50,873 bases of DNA from Candidatus Wolbachia massiliensis (GTDB taxonomy: Bacteria; Pseudomonadota; Alphaproteobacteria; Rickettsiales; Anaplasmataceae): positions 662,400 to 713,272 of the forward strand of contig NZ_CP061738.1 in assembly GCF_014771645.1 (NCBI RefSeq), read 5' to 3'. The notes beneath the pieces were generated by a model that did not search any database, had not been told where the DNA came from, and worked only from the letters and a program-made list of their open reading frames with translations. The translations under genes and the position numbers were made by a program. Below, one piece after another: positions 36,302-45,400 of the stretch; position 1 is the stretch's first letter; every line of letters starts with the position of its first letter.

Positions 36302-38158
36302 ATGATGTATATACTGAAATTAATAGTGTTTTTGCCGCTACTCAGCTCGCTATTTGCAGGATTCTTTAGAAGAGATATTTTTAGTCAGTTAATTACAACA
36401 ACAGGAATTGGAATATCTACAATGCTATCTTGGTATGTTTTTCTTACCTTCTCTGAAAATTATCATTTAGTGTTATTTCCTTTGTTTTCACTAAGCGTCT
36501 TAAAAGTAAATTGGGCAATTAGTGTAGATGCTCTCTCATCTTTAATGCTGATTGTTGTTACCACCGTTTCGCTGGTAGTTCACCTCTATTCTATCGGTTA
36601 TATGGAACATGATAAGGGGAAATCGAGGTTTTTTTCTTACCTATCGTTGTTTACATTTTGCATGATTGTATTAGTTGTCAGCGACAATTTTGTACAGCTT
36701 TTCTTTGGTTGGGAAGGGGTTGGCTTATGTTCTTATTTATTAATAGGATTTTGGTTTCAAAAATATTCTGCAAATAATGCAGCATTTAAAGCATTTGTTG
36801 TGAATAGGATAGGAGATTTTGCACTATTAATTGGAATTTTTCTTATTTATTATACATTTCATTCTTTAAAGTTTACTGAAGTTTTTGACACAGCTGATTT
36901 TCTTGGCACTCAGAACATTAAGGCATTCTGCTGTGAATTTAAAATAATCCATATAATATGTGTGTTGCTTTTTGTTGGTTGTATGGGAAAGTCTGCTCAG
37001 CTTGGCTTGCATGTTTGGTTGCCAGATGCGATGGAAGGGCCAACTCCAGTTTCTGCACTTATTCATGCGGCAACGATGGTAACAGCAGGTATATTTTTGG
37101 TAGCAAAATGTTCTCCATTGTTTGAGTTATCAAATGTAGTACGGGAATTAATAGTTATTGTTGGTGCACTTACTGCTTTTTTTGCAGCTACTGTTGCAAT
37201 TACTCAAAACGATATAAAGAAAATAATTGCTTATTCAACCTGCAGTCAACTTGGTTATATGTTTATGGCATGTGGCCTTTCTGCTTACAATGTTGCTGTT
37301 TTTCATTTAATGACCCACGCTTTTTTTAAAGCTTTACTATTTCTTGGTGCAGGCAACGTAATCCATGCAATGCATCATGAACAAAATATCCAGAAAATGG
37401 GAAATTGCTGGAAGAAAATCCCTTATACTTATGCTTTTATGTGGACCGGATCTCTTGCACTTTCTGGAATATTTCCATTTGCAGGTTTTTATTCAAAAGA
37501 TTTGATAATTGAACATGCTTATAGTGCAGATAGTTTTGCTTTTTTAGTGAGCTTAATCGTTGCATTCTTTACAGCGTTTTACTCTTGGAGGTTATTACTT
37601 CTTGTTTTTCATAGCCAAAAACAAAGTAAAGTTAATATACATGAAGCACCAAAAATTATGCTTGTACCACTACTGATACTTGCCTTTGGGTCAATATTTT
37701 CTGGAATATGGGGAGCAAATATTTTGAACGTAACTAGTAATGCATTTTGGAAATCGAGTTTAGTAGTGGTTAATGAGCATGAAGTTCATAACTTCTTTAT
37801 AAAATTACTACCGACTTTAGCAAGCTTAAGTGGAATAGCACTTGCATACTTGGTTTACCGCTATCAAAAATTTAAGCAAATTGAAAGTAAGTTTTTACTT
37901 AAATTTTTACAGAATAAATGGTACTTTGATGAGGTGTATGAGTTTTTTATAATTGCACCGATGAAGTTTATATCTAGGCTCCTATGGAAGTTTGATGTTA
38001 AGGCTATTGATTCATTTGGACCAAATGGTGTTGTAAGGTTGGTTAATGAATGTTCAAAGAGTTCTATAAGGTTACAAACTGGTTATATATTCGATTATGC
38101 GTTTATTATGTTTGTTACTTTAATAATCAGTGCTTTGTATATTATTGGAATTAAATAA
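36302..38158 (+). CDS. nuoL: NADH-quinone oxidoreductase subunit L
   Basis: A 618-residue distal antiporter-like complex I subunit (ND5 homologue), pumping protons and carrying the long lateral helix at its C-terminus. Conserved blocks include FFGWEGVGLCSYLLIGFW (with the key Glu), GKSAQLGLHVWLPDAMEGPTPVSALIHAATMVTAG and KKIIAYSTCSQLGYMF. Length is normal and there is no break. Three bases separate it from nuoM. Confidence 0.97.
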   Translation: MMYILKLIVFLPLLSSLFAGFFRRDIFSQLITTTGIGISTMLSWYVFLTFSENYHLVLFPLFSLSVLKVNWAISVDALSSLMLIVVTTVSLVVHLYSIGYMEHDKGKSRFFSYLSLFTFCMIVLVVSDNFVQLFFGWEGVGLCSYLLIGFWFQKYSANNAAFKAFVVNRIGDFALLIGIFLIYYTFHSLKFTEVFDTADFLGTQNIKAFCCEFKIIHIICVLLFVGCMGKSAQLGLHVWLPDAMEGPTPVSALIHAATMVTAGIFLVAKCSPLFELSNVVRELIVIVGALTAFFAATVAITQNDIKKIIAYSTCSQLGYMFMACGLSAYNVAVFHLMTHAFFKALLFLGAGNVIHAMHHEQNIQKMGNCWKKIPYTYAFMWTGSLALSGIFPFAGFYSKDLIIEHAYSADSFAFLVSLIVAFFTAFYSWRLLLLVFHSQKQSKVNIHEAPKIMLVPLLILAFGSIFSGIWGANILNVTSNAFWKSSLVVVNEHEVHNFFIKLLPTLASLSGIALAYLVYRYQKFKQIESKFLLKFLQNKWYFDEVYEFFIIAPMKFISRLLWKFDVKAIDSFGPNGVVRLVNECSKSSIRLQTGYIFDYAFIMFVTLIISALYIIGIK

Positions 38159-38161
38159 AAG

Positions 38162-39604
38162 GTGTTGTTGTTTAGTATATTCTTGCTTCCACTAATAGGA
38201 GCGTTGGTTTTATCTTTGATCAGAGTGGATCATAAATCTATATACCTAAGATTCATCTCTCTGTTTTTTGCTGTACTTCCGTTGCTGCTTAGCATCGTGG
38301 CTTGTGTAGAGTTTGATTATAACAATACAGACTTTCAATTTGTTAGTTACCCAATTAAAAATGTAGTAATAGGGGTAGATGGCATATCGTTGCTTTTTCT
38401 TCTACTTACAACTTTTTTGTTTGTTATTTGTATACTATACAACTGCAAAATGAGCTACACAACCCTCAAATCATATATGGCATTGTTTCTACTGCTTGAG
38501 AGTTTTGTAGTTGGTTTCTTCATTTCATTGAATGCTATAAGCTTCTATGTGTTTTTTGAGGCTGTTCTGGTTCCGATGTTCTTTATTATTGGCATCTGGG
38601 GAGGGAAACACAGGGTATATGCAACATTTAAGTTGTTTCTCTACACACTTACTGGTTCATTATTGTTTTTGCTTGGGTTAGTGTATATTCATAATGTCTT
38701 TGGGACGTTTAATATACAAAAACTAGCCATATTAATGCCAAGCCTTGATCTTGGAGTGCAGTCATTACTATGGATTGCATTTTTTGTTTCTTTTGCAATA
38801 AAAGTACCGATGTTTCCATTTCATACTTGGCTTCCTGATGCACATGTGCAATCACCAACTTCTGGATCTGTGATTTTAGCTGGCTTGCTTATTAAAATGG
38901 GGGGATATGGATTCTTAAGATTCTCTATTCCAATGCTTCCTCAGGCAAGTCTCTACTTTTCAAATTTTGTTGTTGTGTTAAGTATAATTGCAGTAATATA
39001 TGCTTCACTAGTTGCATTTGCTCAGGATGATATAAAGAAGTTAATAGCTTATTCTTCGATAGCACATATGGGAATTGTTACTGCTGGTCTCTTCTCATTT
39101 TATGAAGAGGGAGTGCTTGGTGCTATATTTCAAATGATTAGTCACGGCCTTATTTCTGCTGCTTTGTTTTTATGTGTTGGAATGCTATATACTAGAACTG
39201 GAACTTTGGAAATAGCAAAGTATTTTGGTATAGCAAACACAATACCAAAGTTTGGTTTGATGTTCATTTTATTTTCAATGGCTTCAATAGGGCTGCCAGG
39301 GACGTCCGGATTTATAGGTGAATTTTTAGCTATGATTGGGATGTTTAAGAGTATCAGGTTTGTTACAGGGTTTATCGCACTTGGCACTATTTTGAGTGCA
39401 GTTTACATGCTGAATTTATGTAAACAAGTAATATGGGGAGTTAGCTATTCTAAGTTGTTGAATAACCGCTTGGATAGCACAGAATTTTCTATCTTAATTC
39501 TGCTTGCAATGTTTGTTATTTTACTTGGATTTTACCCAACTCTTGCACTGAATTATTTGAAGCCATGCATGGCAAATTTGTTAGTCAAGTATAACACCCT
39601 ATGA
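38162..39604 (+). CDS. nuoM: NADH-quinone oxidoreductase subunit M
   Basis: A 480-residue antiporter-like complex I subunit (ND4 homologue), GTG start at 38162. Signatures are FYVFFEAVLVPMFFIIGIWG, VKVPMFPFHTWLPDAHVQ-type (here IKVPMFPFHTWLPDAHVQSP), and DIKKLIAYSSIAHMGIV. It overlaps nuoN by 4 bp (ATGA-type coupling). Confidence 0.97.
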   Translation: MLLFSIFLLPLIGALVLSLIRVDHKSIYLRFISLFFAVLPLLLSIVACVEFDYNNTDFQFVSYPIKNVVIGVDGISLLFLLLTTFLFVICILYNCKMSYTTLKSYMALFLLLESFVVGFFISLNAISFYVFFEAVLVPMFFIIGIWGGKHRVYATFKLFLYTLTGSLLFLLGLVYIHNVFGTFNIQKLAILMPSLDLGVQSLLWIAFFVSFAIKVPMFPFHTWLPDAHVQSPTSGSVILAGLLIKMGGYGFLRFSIPMLPQASLYFSNFVVVLSIIAVIYASLVAFAQDDIKKLIAYSSIAHMGIVTAGLFSFYEEGVLGAIFQMISHGLISAALFLCVGMLYTRTGTLEIAKYFGIANTIPKFGLMFILFSMASIGLPGTSGFIGEFLAMIGMFKSIRFVTGFIALGTILSAVYMLNLCKQVIWGVSYSKLLNNRLDSTEFSILILLAMFVILLGFYPTLALNYLKPCMANLLVKYNTL

Positions 39605-40998
39605 ACTATATACAGATATTGCCAGAAGCTTTCTCTATTGTTTCCTCGTTAATACTGCTGCTGCTTGGGATTGTACTTAATCGTCGTACTATTAACCTGC
39701 TAGCACTTGTCTGCACAGTAATCACCTTGATTATTTTAATTTTTTTAACAGGAAATAATGAAGTTTTTCCCTTTAATGCATTATTAAAGCTCAATTTATA
39801 TATCAGATCAGCCCAAGGATTGATCCTTACTGCGGGAATTTTAGTACTTTTGCTGCTGAATTTATCAAAATATGACTACAAATATGAATTTTCAATACTG
39901 ATTCTTTTTGCGCTGTTTGGCATGATAACCTTAGTTTCGGCAAATAATTTAATCTCCTTTTATTTAGCTTTTGAATTGATGAGTATATCTTTGTATGTCC
40001 TCGCGAGCTTTAATAAAGATTCAGCTTATTCATGTGAAGCAGGGGTAAAATATTTTACACTCAGTGCGTTATCTTCCTGCATTATGCTGTATGGAATGTC
40101 GTTGCTTTATGGATATACGGGACTAATCAATTTTTCTGAGATGAGTTTATTCCTACAAAACCATCAGGTAACTTATGGAATAGTTTTTGGGTTAGTCTTT
40201 ATCCTTATTGGTTTGTGTTTCAAGCTTGCTATTGCTCCTTTTCATATGTGGGCTCTAGATGTTTATCAAGGTGCACCTACCATAGTAACTGTGTTTTTTT
40301 CTACAGTCCCAAAGGCTGCACTTGTAACATTTTTAATTCGGTTTTTTATGGATGATGAGTTAGAAGATGTAGAAAAGTACATTCAACCTGTTCTTTTATA
40401 TGTTTCAGCATTATCCGTACTTATCTCAGCTTTTGGGGCTTTGCGCCAAAAAAACCTAAAAAGGCTTCTAGCTTACAGTTCAATTGGTCATGTTGGCTTC
40501 ATATTTGCTTCGCTTTCTATCTTTACACGGATGGGAACGGATAGTTCCTTGATATATTTGGTGATATATATTATTACAAGTATAGGATTGTTTTCGTATT
40601 TCATACAAATTGACGACGATGATTGCAATATTGCAAATTTATCCGGTATAGGGAAAAAACACCCAGTTTTAGCATTTCATCTTTCTGTACTATTGCTTTC
40701 AATGTTGGGAATACCGCCACTTGCAGGATTTTTTGCTAAACTTTTTATATTTAAAAGCTTAATAAAGTCTGGCTTTATTAGTATGTCTTTGATTCTTGTG
40801 ATAGCAAGCATTATATCATCTTACTACTATCTAAATATCATAAAAGCTATGTATTTTGATAAGGCTAGTGGTAATAAAATTGCTTGTTCTAAAGGTCTGT
40901 TCATTATTACTTCATTGGCCTCATTAATTAACATTGTTCTTTTTATATATGTAGAAGACTTATATTCATTAATTCATTTAGTAACTAAAAGGTTATAA
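39601..40998 (+). CDS. nuoN: NADH-quinone oxidoreductase subunit N
   Basis: A 465-residue antiporter-like complex I subunit (ND2 homologue). Signatures are FYLAFELMSISLYVLASF, FKLAIAPFHMWALDVYQGAP and NLKRLLAYSSIGHVGFI. Last gene of the nuo set. birA follows after one base, as in other Rickettsiales where birA trails nuoN. Confidence 0.97.
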   Translation: MNYIQILPEAFSIVSSLILLLLGIVLNRRTINLLALVCTVITLIILIFLTGNNEVFPFNALLKLNLYIRSAQGLILTAGILVLLLLNLSKYDYKYEFSILILFALFGMITLVSANNLISFYLAFELMSISLYVLASFNKDSAYSCEAGVKYFTLSALSSCIMLYGMSLLYGYTGLINFSEMSLFLQNHQVTYGIVFGLVFILIGLCFKLAIAPFHMWALDVYQGAPTIVTVFFSTVPKAALVTFLIRFFMDDELEDVEKYIQPVLLYVSALSVLISAFGALRQKNLKRLLAYSSIGHVGFIFASLSIFTRMGTDSSLIYLVIYIITSIGLFSYFIQIDDDDCNIANLSGIGKKHPVLAFHLSVLLLSMLGIPPLAGFFAKLFIFKSLIKSGFISMSLILVIASIISSYYYLNIIKAMYFDKASGNKIACSKGLFIITSLASLINIVLFIYVEDLYSLIHLVTKRL

Positions 40999-40999
40999 A

Positions 41000-41923
41000 G
41001 TGATCCCTAAAACGTTTAAGGGCTTTCATATTCATTATTACAAAGAAGTTTCAAGCACTAATGAAGAGGCGTTAGATTTAATTAGGAGAGGAATATCAAA
41101 TGAAACCGTTATCATTTCTGATAAACAAACAGAGGGTAGAGGACGCACTGGAAAAAATTGGGTTTCCCCAGAAGGTAATTTTTATGCGAGTTTGGTAGTA
41201 AACCTCTTTAACGATTATCTAAGCCAGCTTTCGGTGTCATTCCAGCGTGTAACGCTGGAATCTAGAAAAAAAGAACCAGTGTCAAGCACTGGGATGACAT
41301 CAGAGGGCATTGGGATGAAAGAAAAGGGTTTAGTGAATAACATTGCGGATGTCAGCAAATTAACAGAGTTGACCTTCGTTACTGCTCTTGCTGTTGGTAA
41401 CACATTACTATCATTTATAAGTAATAGCAATGTTCAATATAAGTGGCCAAATGATGTTTTTGTTGATGGTAAAAAAATAAGTGGAATACTGCTTGAAAGA
41501 AAATCTAATTCAAATTGGTTAGTTATAGGAATTGGAATTAACATTAGTCATGCACCAATGCCAGGAACAACATGCATTAGTAAGCTTTTCTTATCACCTG
41601 TCATCCAAACCGGAATCCAGGTGCAGACTCCAGCGTCATGTGCTGGAATGACACTGCAGAACACGGATTTATTAAAAGAATTAATAATAAACTTTAATAA
41701 GTTAAGAAAGCAGTGGATATTTGATGGGTTTTATGCTATACGAGAGATGTGGTTGCAAAGAGCATTCAAGATGAACAAGCAAATCAGCGTAAAGTTAGCT
41801 GATAAATTGCATGAAGGGATTTTTATTGATATAGATAAAAGTGGTAGGTTGGTGTTGCAGCAAGAAGACGGAGGCTTAATTTACTTTGATGCAGGTGAGT
41901 TATTTACTGATAATACACTATGA
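41000..41923 (+). CDS. birA: biotin-[acetyl-CoA-carboxylase] ligase
   Basis: A 307-residue enzyme attaching biotin to the carboxyl carrier protein of biotin-dependent carboxylases, via biotinyl-AMP. The catalytic domain shows SSTNEEALDLI, QTEGRGRTGKNWVSPEGNFYASL and KWPNDVFVDGKKISGILLE, then GIGINI. It has no N-terminal DNA-binding domain, so it is not a repressor. Length exceeds the usual ~240-260 because two palindromic repeats are translated: residues 79-101 and about 200-219. All catalytic blocks are intact between them. The start is GTG 41000, one base after the nuoN stop. The stop overlaps ccmD by ATGA. Confidence 0.93.
   Translation: MIPKTFKGFHIHYYKEVSSTNEEALDLIRRGISNETVIISDKQTEGRGRTGKNWVSPEGNFYASLVVNLFNDYLSQLSVSFQRVTLESRKKEPVSSTGMTSEGIGMKEKGLVNNIADVSKLTELTFVTALAVGNTLLSFISNSNVQYKWPNDVFVDGKKISGILLERKSNSNWLVIGIGINISHAPMPGTTCISKLFLSPVIQTGIQVQTPASCAGMTLQNTDLLKELIINFNKLRKQWIFDGFYAIREMWLQRAFKMNKQISVKLADKLHEGIFIDIDKSGRLVLQQEDGGLIYFDAGELFTDNTL
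41234..41300. repeat. in-frame double-palindrome element 1 in birA
   Basis: ATTCCAGCGT (41239-41248) and ACGCTGGAAT (41252-41261) make a perfect 10-bp hairpin. A second hairpin CCAGTG/CACTGG follows, and outer arms gtcattccag and ctgggatgac are inverted. It encodes VSFQRVTLESRKKEPVSSTG, between FYASLVVNLF and the next conserved BirA block. Confidence 0.9.
41599..41654. repeat. in-frame palindromic element 2 in birA
   Basis: It starts tgtcatccaaaccggaatcc and ends ccagcgtcatgtgctggaat, then gaca. An inner CCAGC/GCTGG hairpin and outer tgtcatcc/ggaatgaca arms are visible. It encodes VIQTGIQVQTPASCAGMT and sits between the GIGINISHAPMPG block and the C-terminal domain. Confidence 0.83.
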
Positions 41924-42057
41924 ATACATATGTAATTTTTGCTTACCTTATTAGTTTTGTGTTGATTGCTGGAGAGCTGATTTTTACCATTTCTTGCTAT
42001 GTCAAGAGTAAAAAAATTTTAGAAGGCTTGAAAAATAATAGTGAAGAAGAAACATAA
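41920..42057 (+). CDS. ccmD: heme exporter protein CcmD (very small gene)
   Basis: A 45-residue protein whose ATG overlaps the birA stop (ATGA, 41920-41923) and whose end overlaps the start of ccmE. Sequence: MNTYVIFAYLISFVLIAGEL, then IFTISCYVKSKKILEGLKNN and SEEET. One membrane helix near the N-terminus, followed by a basic amphipathic stretch with SKKILEGL, is the CcmD pattern (Y-spaced helix, then L...L..L). CcmD helps release holo-CcmE from the CcmABC heme transporter. Short size makes similarity weak, but the position directly before ccmE is strong support. Confidence 0.75.
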   Translation: MNTYVIFAYLISFVLIAGELIFTISCYVKSKKILEGLKNNSEEET

Positions 42058-42427
42058 GCGATTACTTATAGCTTCGGGAATTTTCTTCTTTTTAAATTGT
42101 GTGGTCTTTTTTATTTTAACAACACTCAAAGAAAATATCTCATTTTTTTATACAATAAGTGAAGCGATGGTTTTGCCAAATAATCAAAAGCCAGTCCGTA
42201 TCGGTGGAATGGTTGTTGAAAATAGTGTGGTACATAACGAAAGTGAAGTAATTTTTCACATGACAGATTTTAACAAGAGCGTTGTGGTAAAATATCAGGG
42301 AATACTTCCACCAATGTTCTCGGAAAAGAGCGGTGTTGTTGTGCAAGGTAAAATACTCAACAACGGCATCTTTTTAGCAGATACAGTGTTTGCAAAACAT
42401 GATGAGAATTATATGCCTCGGAAGTAG
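42041..42427 (+). CDS. ccmE: cytochrome c-type biogenesis heme chaperone CcmE
   Basis: A 128-residue periplasmic heme chaperone anchored by one N-terminal helix (about 7-27). It binds heme covalently and passes it to CcmF for cytochrome c maturation. The heme-binding His120 lies in FAKHDENYMP, with Tyr124 as axial ligand. The OB-fold core includes RIGGMVVENSV and KSGVVVQGKI. The start is GTG 42041, overlapping ccmD by 17 bp. nuoJ-N, birA, ccmD and ccmE thus form one continuous plus-strand block. Confidence 0.95.
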   Translation: MKKKHKRLLIASGIFFFLNCVVFFILTTLKENISFFYTISEAMVLPNNQKPVRIGGMVVENSVVHNESEVIFHMTDFNKSVVVKYQGILPPMFSEKSGVVVQGKILNNGIFLADTVFAKHDENYMPRK

Positions 42428-42448
42428 AGACTAAAGTAAAAAATTTTA

Positions 42449-43159
42449 TTACTTTGTATGTATGCAGCGAATAAATTTTTTTATATACTCGTTCTTAGTA
42501 TTTTTTATTTCCTGAACAGTTCCGTGGGAAATAATGCTTCCTTCGTATAATACTGCTATCTTATCAGCTATTTTAAATGCGCTATGAATGTCGTGTGTGA
42601 TCGTAATAATTGTAGGATTAAGATCTTTAGATAACTTTATTATTATTTCGTTCACTATGTCTGACATAATTGGATCTAATCCTGAAGTTGGCTCATCCAG
42701 TATAATGATTTCTGGATTATGTGCAATTGCCCTGGCAAGTGCTACTCTTTTCTTCATACCACCCGACAGTTCTATCGGAAACATATCTGCTATGTTCTCT
42801 TCCAATCCCACGTCATTTAACTTTTCAATTGCTAATTGCTTTGCCTCTTTTTTATTAATATTGAAGCGTTTTTTATAGTTAAAAGATATATTCTCCCATA
42901 CCGTAACATAGTCAAATAAAGCAGAATTTTGAAATAAAACCCCAAATTTATTTTTACTTTTGCTATTTATTTTAACAGACCCTGAGTCTGGTGACAGCAA
43001 GCCAATAATTGTTTTTGTTAATACGGATTTGCCACTTCCTGAACCACCAAGTATGACTAATGATTCCCCTTTTAATATATCAAAATTTAAATCTTTTAAT
43101 ATTGTTCTATCATTAAAAGATAAGCTTAAGTTTGATATTGATATTATAGGACTACGCAT
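42449..43159 (-). CDS. mlaF: lipid-transport ABC ATPase, MlaF type
   Basis: A 236-residue cytoplasmic ATPase of the Mla (phospholipid/retrograde lipid) transporter family. Walker A is LGGSGSGKSVLTK (about 36-48), the signature is LSGGMKKRVALARAIA, Walker B is IIILDEPTSGLDP, and the switch His is in ITITHDIH. It overlaps mlaE by 8 bp, the conserved pairing. The substrate-binding MlaD-type protein is not in the window. It faces ccmE tail to tail, with 21 bp between. Confidence 0.92.
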   Translation of the reverse strand: MRSPIISISNLSLSFNDRTILKDLNFDILKGESLVILGGSGSGKSVLTKTIIGLLSPDSGSVKINSKSKNKFGVLFQNSALFDYVTVWENISFNYKKRFNINKKEAKQLAIEKLNDVGLEENIADMFPIELSGGMKKRVALARAIAHNPEIIILDEPTSGLDPIMSDIVNEIIIKLSKDLNPTIITITHDIHSAFKIADKIAVLYEGSIISHGTVQEIKNTKNEYIKKFIRCIHTK

Positions 43160-43934
43160 AGACCAGGGTAATCATATAGTTTGCTAAAATGATTAATATA
43201 GAGGATGAAACAACAGTTGATGTTGTAGCAATACCAACTCCTCGTGCACCTTCTCGACAGTAATACCCATAATAGCAACTTGAAACGGAAATTACAGCAC
43301 CAAACGCAGTTGCTTTTACTAGCCCAGTGGTAAAGTCATACATATTAAAGAGCTGAGCTGTGTATTTAATATATATATTAAAATTGTGGTGAAATTCAAA
43401 AACCGCAGTGATACATCCTCCGAACATTCCTATAAGATCTGCACACACTGTGAGTATTGGAAATACTATAATTGATGCTAAAACCCTTGGCACAATTAAG
43501 TATTTGAAAGGATTGATATTCAAGGTTGTAAGAGCGTCTATCTGCTCAGTGATGCGCATTGTGCCAATTTCTGCTGCAATTGACGACCCAACCTTTCCTA
43601 CCATTATTAAACTGATCAAAACTGGCCCTAACTCTTTAATGATAGTTACCGTGACAAGTTTAGGTATTATCTGTTCTTGATTGATCAATGGGCCACTTAA
43701 GCTACTTTGTAAGACTATCACTGCTCCTATGAAAACCCCGGTGAGTCCAACAATTGGCAAAGAAAGAAAACCTATCTCTATAATTTGTCTTGCTACGTTG
43801 CTCAAATAATATGGTGGTACGAAGCAATGATATAGAGATTGAATAAAAAATATGAATGCACTACCAAGCCTCAACAGAAAGTTGATAAAGCACCTACCGA
43901 TTATTCTAATACTATCTATATCCAAAAAGCCCAC
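43152..43934 (-). CDS. mlaE: lipid-transport ABC permease, MlaE type
   Basis: A 260-residue inner-membrane permease with about five or six helices. Family blocks are LPIVGLTGVFIGAVIVLQS, ELGPVLISLIMVGKVGSSIAAEIGTMRITEQIDAL (with the coupling GTM..TEQIDAL) and GLVKATAFGAVISVSSCYYGY. First gene of mlaE-mlaF. Divergent from rpmF across a 235-bp region. Confidence 0.94.
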   Translation of the reverse strand: MGFLDIDSIRIIGRCFINFLLRLGSAFIFFIQSLYHCFVPPYYLSNVARQIIEIGFLSLPIVGLTGVFIGAVIVLQSSLSGPLINQEQIIPKLVTVTIIKELGPVLISLIMVGKVGSSIAAEIGTMRITEQIDALTTLNINPFKYLIVPRVLASIIVFPILTVCADLIGMFGGCITAVFEFHHNFNIYIKYTAQLFNMYDFTTGLVKATAFGAVISVSSCYYGYYCREGARGVGIATTSTVVSSSILIILANYMITLVYA

Positions 43935-44169
43935 TTTGCATTTATCTTAGCTAAAAATTAGTTTTACTTACTTTATTAAAATTTTTATTAACTTCACCGC
44001 AGAGTATAACCAAGATATGTCTTAAGTTCAATACACTTTGATTAAAGTACTTTGGTTTAAAGCTCATAGGACTCAATTGCACAAGCAAATCTTACTTATT
44101 TTACTATCCCTGTTTACTTCTTGTAAAAAACATGGTACTAATAAATTGAGTATTTTTAAAGAGACTAAA

Positions 44170-44352
44170 GTGGCAGTTCCAAAAAGAAAAAAGTCGAAAT
44201 CAAGGCGTAATATGCATCGGTCTCATCATGCTATTGAGCCTAAAAATATTGTGGTATGTACGACAACTGGGGAATTCATGTTGCCCCACAATATAGCAGT
44301 TGACGGCAGTTACAAAGGAAAACGGGTTTTCATTAAACAACAGACAGAATAA
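44170..44352 (+). CDS. rpmF: 50S ribosomal protein L32
   Basis: A 60-residue basic L32. The start is chosen at GTG 44170 (MAVPKRKKSKSRRNMHRSHHA) because L32 proteins begin exactly there and an aaagag ribosome-like site lies just upstream. A longer 104-residue reading from 44038 would be unusual. The family normally has Cys pairs; here only one Cys is visible (NIVVCTTTGEFML), a Cys-poor form. It starts the rpmF-plsX-fabH cluster, 10 bp before plsX. Confidence 0.93.
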   Translation: MAVPKRKKSKSRRNMHRSHHAIEPKNIVVCTTTGEFMLPHNIAVDGSYKGKRVFIKQQTE

Positions 44353-44362
44353 CTGTCATGAT

Positions 44363-45400
44363 ATGCTACCTACGGTCAACAATAACATAGTCATTGCGCT
44401 TGATGCTATGGGAGGTGATTTTGCACCTCTCTCAGTGATTCAGGGTGCTAGTTTTTTTTTAGATAACCTTGTTGACCCGGGTATTAAAGTTTTTTTTCAT
44501 ATTTATGGGGATCAGAAAGAAGTATCTCCTTTGCTTGCAAAATACAAGAAAGTAGGTAGTAATTCTGAGTTTATCCACTGCTCTGACAATGTTCTTGCGA
44601 ATGATAAACCATCTTTTGCACTGAGGCATCGTAAAGATTCAAGTATGAAAGCTGCCATTGAGGCAGTGAAGAAAGGTAAAGCTTCTGGAGTAGTGTCCTC
44701 TGGCAACACAGGGGCATTGATGGCGATTTCTAGATTTATTTTGGGGACATTACCAAATATTTATCGTCCTGCTATTGTATCTGCTTTGCCAAGTAAAACA
44801 AAAAGCTTTGTACTGCTTGACCTTGGTGCGAATGTTGATTGTAATGCTGACTCATTATTTCAATTTGCATTAATGGGGAATATATTTGCAAAGATAGCAT
44901 TAAAAGTTGATAATCCTGAGGTTGCTTTGTTAAATATTGGTACAGAAGAAATTAAAGGCACTGACTCGGTGCGAGGAGCTTTTGAATTGCTCAGAAATGT
45001 TCAAGGCATTAATTTCAAAGGGTACATAGAGGCAAGTGAATTTTTAGAGGGTAATATAGATGTAATTGTTGCTGATGGTTTTGTTGGTAACGTAATGCTC
45101 AAAACAGCGGAGGCAACTGCTAGTACTTTTATCAGTCTAATGAAGCAAGAAGTATTAAACTCATGGATGGCAAAAATACTTGTTGGTGTATTATTGAAAT
45201 CTAAGCTAAAGAGAGTGTTAGCACGTTTTAATCCTAAAGTTAGAAATGGAGCTATGTTTTTGGGGCTAAATGGTATCGTTGTTAAAAGTCATGGGAATTC
45301 TGATGCTATTTCTTTTGCCCATGCTATAAAATTTGCAGTAAATGCAATTAGTGAAAATTTAAACCAGATGATAATTAGTGAGGTAAGTAACATTGAATAG
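44363..45400 (+). CDS. plsX: phosphate acyltransferase PlsX
   Basis: About 345 residues. It makes acyl-phosphate from acyl-ACP for phospholipid synthesis, a peripheral membrane enzyme. The N-terminus IVIALDAMGGDFAPLSVIQG is the family signature. Others are ASGVVSSGNTGALMA, LLDLGANVDC and VADGFVGNVMLKTAE. I choose ATG 44363 (MLPTVNNNIVIALDAMGGD); a longer reading from 44300 would overlap rpmF. It overlaps fabH by 8 bp. Confidence 0.95.
   Translation: MLPTVNNNIVIALDAMGGDFAPLSVIQGASFFLDNLVDPGIKVFFHIYGDQKEVSPLLAKYKKVGSNSEFIHCSDNVLANDKPSFALRHRKDSSMKAAIEAVKKGKASGVVSSGNTGALMAISRFILGTLPNIYRPAIVSALPSKTKSFVLLDLGANVDCNADSLFQFALMGNIFAKIALKVDNPEVALLNIGTEEIKGTDSVRGAFELLRNVQGINFKGYIEASEFLEGNIDVIVADGFVGNVMLKTAEATASTFISLMKQEVLNSWMAKILVGVLLKSKLKRVLARFNPKVRNGAMFLGLNGIVVKSHGNSDAISFAHAIKFAVNAISENLNQMIISEVSNIE

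Noticed and set aside
44038-44169. N-terminal extension of the L32 frame
   Set aside because: L32 proteins start at MAVPKRKKS-; the upstream residues match nothing and a GTG with a nearby purine-rich site fits better.
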